DNA of 64,000 bases from Thiohalocapsa sp. PB-PSB1. Lineage in GTDB: Bacteria > Pseudomonadota > Gammaproteobacteria > Chromatiales > Chromatiaceae. Both the position numbers and the translations under genes were made by a program. Shown one piece after another: positions 63,952-64,000 of the stretch. Each line of letters begins with the position of its first letter. The stretch's first letter is position 1. The notes beneath the pieces are model-generated. The model had not been told where the DNA came from and searched no databases. It saw only the letters and a program-made list of their open reading frames with translations. The stretch spans positions 6,696,001-6,760,000 of the forward strand of contig CP050890.1 in NCBI GenBank assembly GCA_016745215.1, written 5' to 3'.

Positions 63952-64000
63952 GTTATCTCCATCTTGGACAACCACCACGCGGATGTGCTTGCTATGGAGA
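63952..64000 (-). pseudogene. DUF3047 protein, upstream segment at window edge
   Basis: 49 bp read on the minus strand as HSKHIRVVVVQDGDN before E1c. Continuous in sense with the C-terminal part at 63619-63815. The remainder lies outside the window. Confidence 0.5.

Overview
The window is bacterial chromosome. Mostly GC-rich DNA, a urease operon, a diheme cytochrome c4, Sco1/PCu(A)C copper handling, heptose biosynthesis (GmhA, HldE) and RAYT/REP elements point to a gammaproteobacterium, perhaps of the purple sulfur group (Chromatiales). The phylum-level call follows from gene content; the order is inference.

Positions 1-15060 are a graveyard of mobile DNA. A 2.7-kb IS with 8-bp target duplications sits inside an older transposase gene, and a second IS sits the same way inside an ISAzo13 transposase. 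IS4, ISAs1, ISL3 and IS5 elements or fragments follow, with a broken fitAB toxin-antitoxin pair. In the middle lies an AT-richer islet (about 5.1-10 kb) with an N-terminally trimmed homologue of guanidinoacetate N-methyltransferase and the stump of a P-type ATPase. Short stuttered repeats and three copies of a tyrosine-recombinase N-terminal fragment mark the junctions.

From 15 to 52 kb the chromosome is largely housekeeping or physiological: a cyclic-peptide ABC exporter, a DegS-like protease, an ABC-2 exporter with a SixA-like phosphatase, a UMF1-type MFS transporter, a CNNM/CorC protein, oligopeptidase A, a block for copper and cytochrome functions (Sco1, PCu(A)C, cytochrome c4) with a gamma-carbonic anhydrase, and a urease cluster (ureABC, an SGNH hydrolase on the other strand, ureEFG; no ureD seen). 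Then come a large hybrid histidine kinase, a STAS/anti-sigma kinase pair, gmhA-hldE, an EamA transporter, a PBP7-like peptidase, coaX and tRNA-Thr(TGT). Almost every intergenic gap holds one of seven dispersed repeat families, named here A, C, D, E1/E2, F and G plus REP. They nest in one another, and several abut stop codons exactly. Three CTAG-ended E elements start on the TAG stop codon of a gene. Family F carries a decayed four-helix-bundle (S23/Avd-like) gene.

From 52 to 58 kb is a second accessory patch: two REP-associated transposases (RAYT), an internally deleted RAYT derivative, a truncated hsdM behind a HigA-ImmA/IrrE regulator with a broken higB, an array of 11 REP palindromes with a period near 160 bp, and a decayed ISKra4 element. 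The right end has an RND efflux operon (adaptor and pump) divergent from a TetR regulator with a palindromic operator candidate, then a DUF3047 gene interrupted by an E1 element and running off the window.
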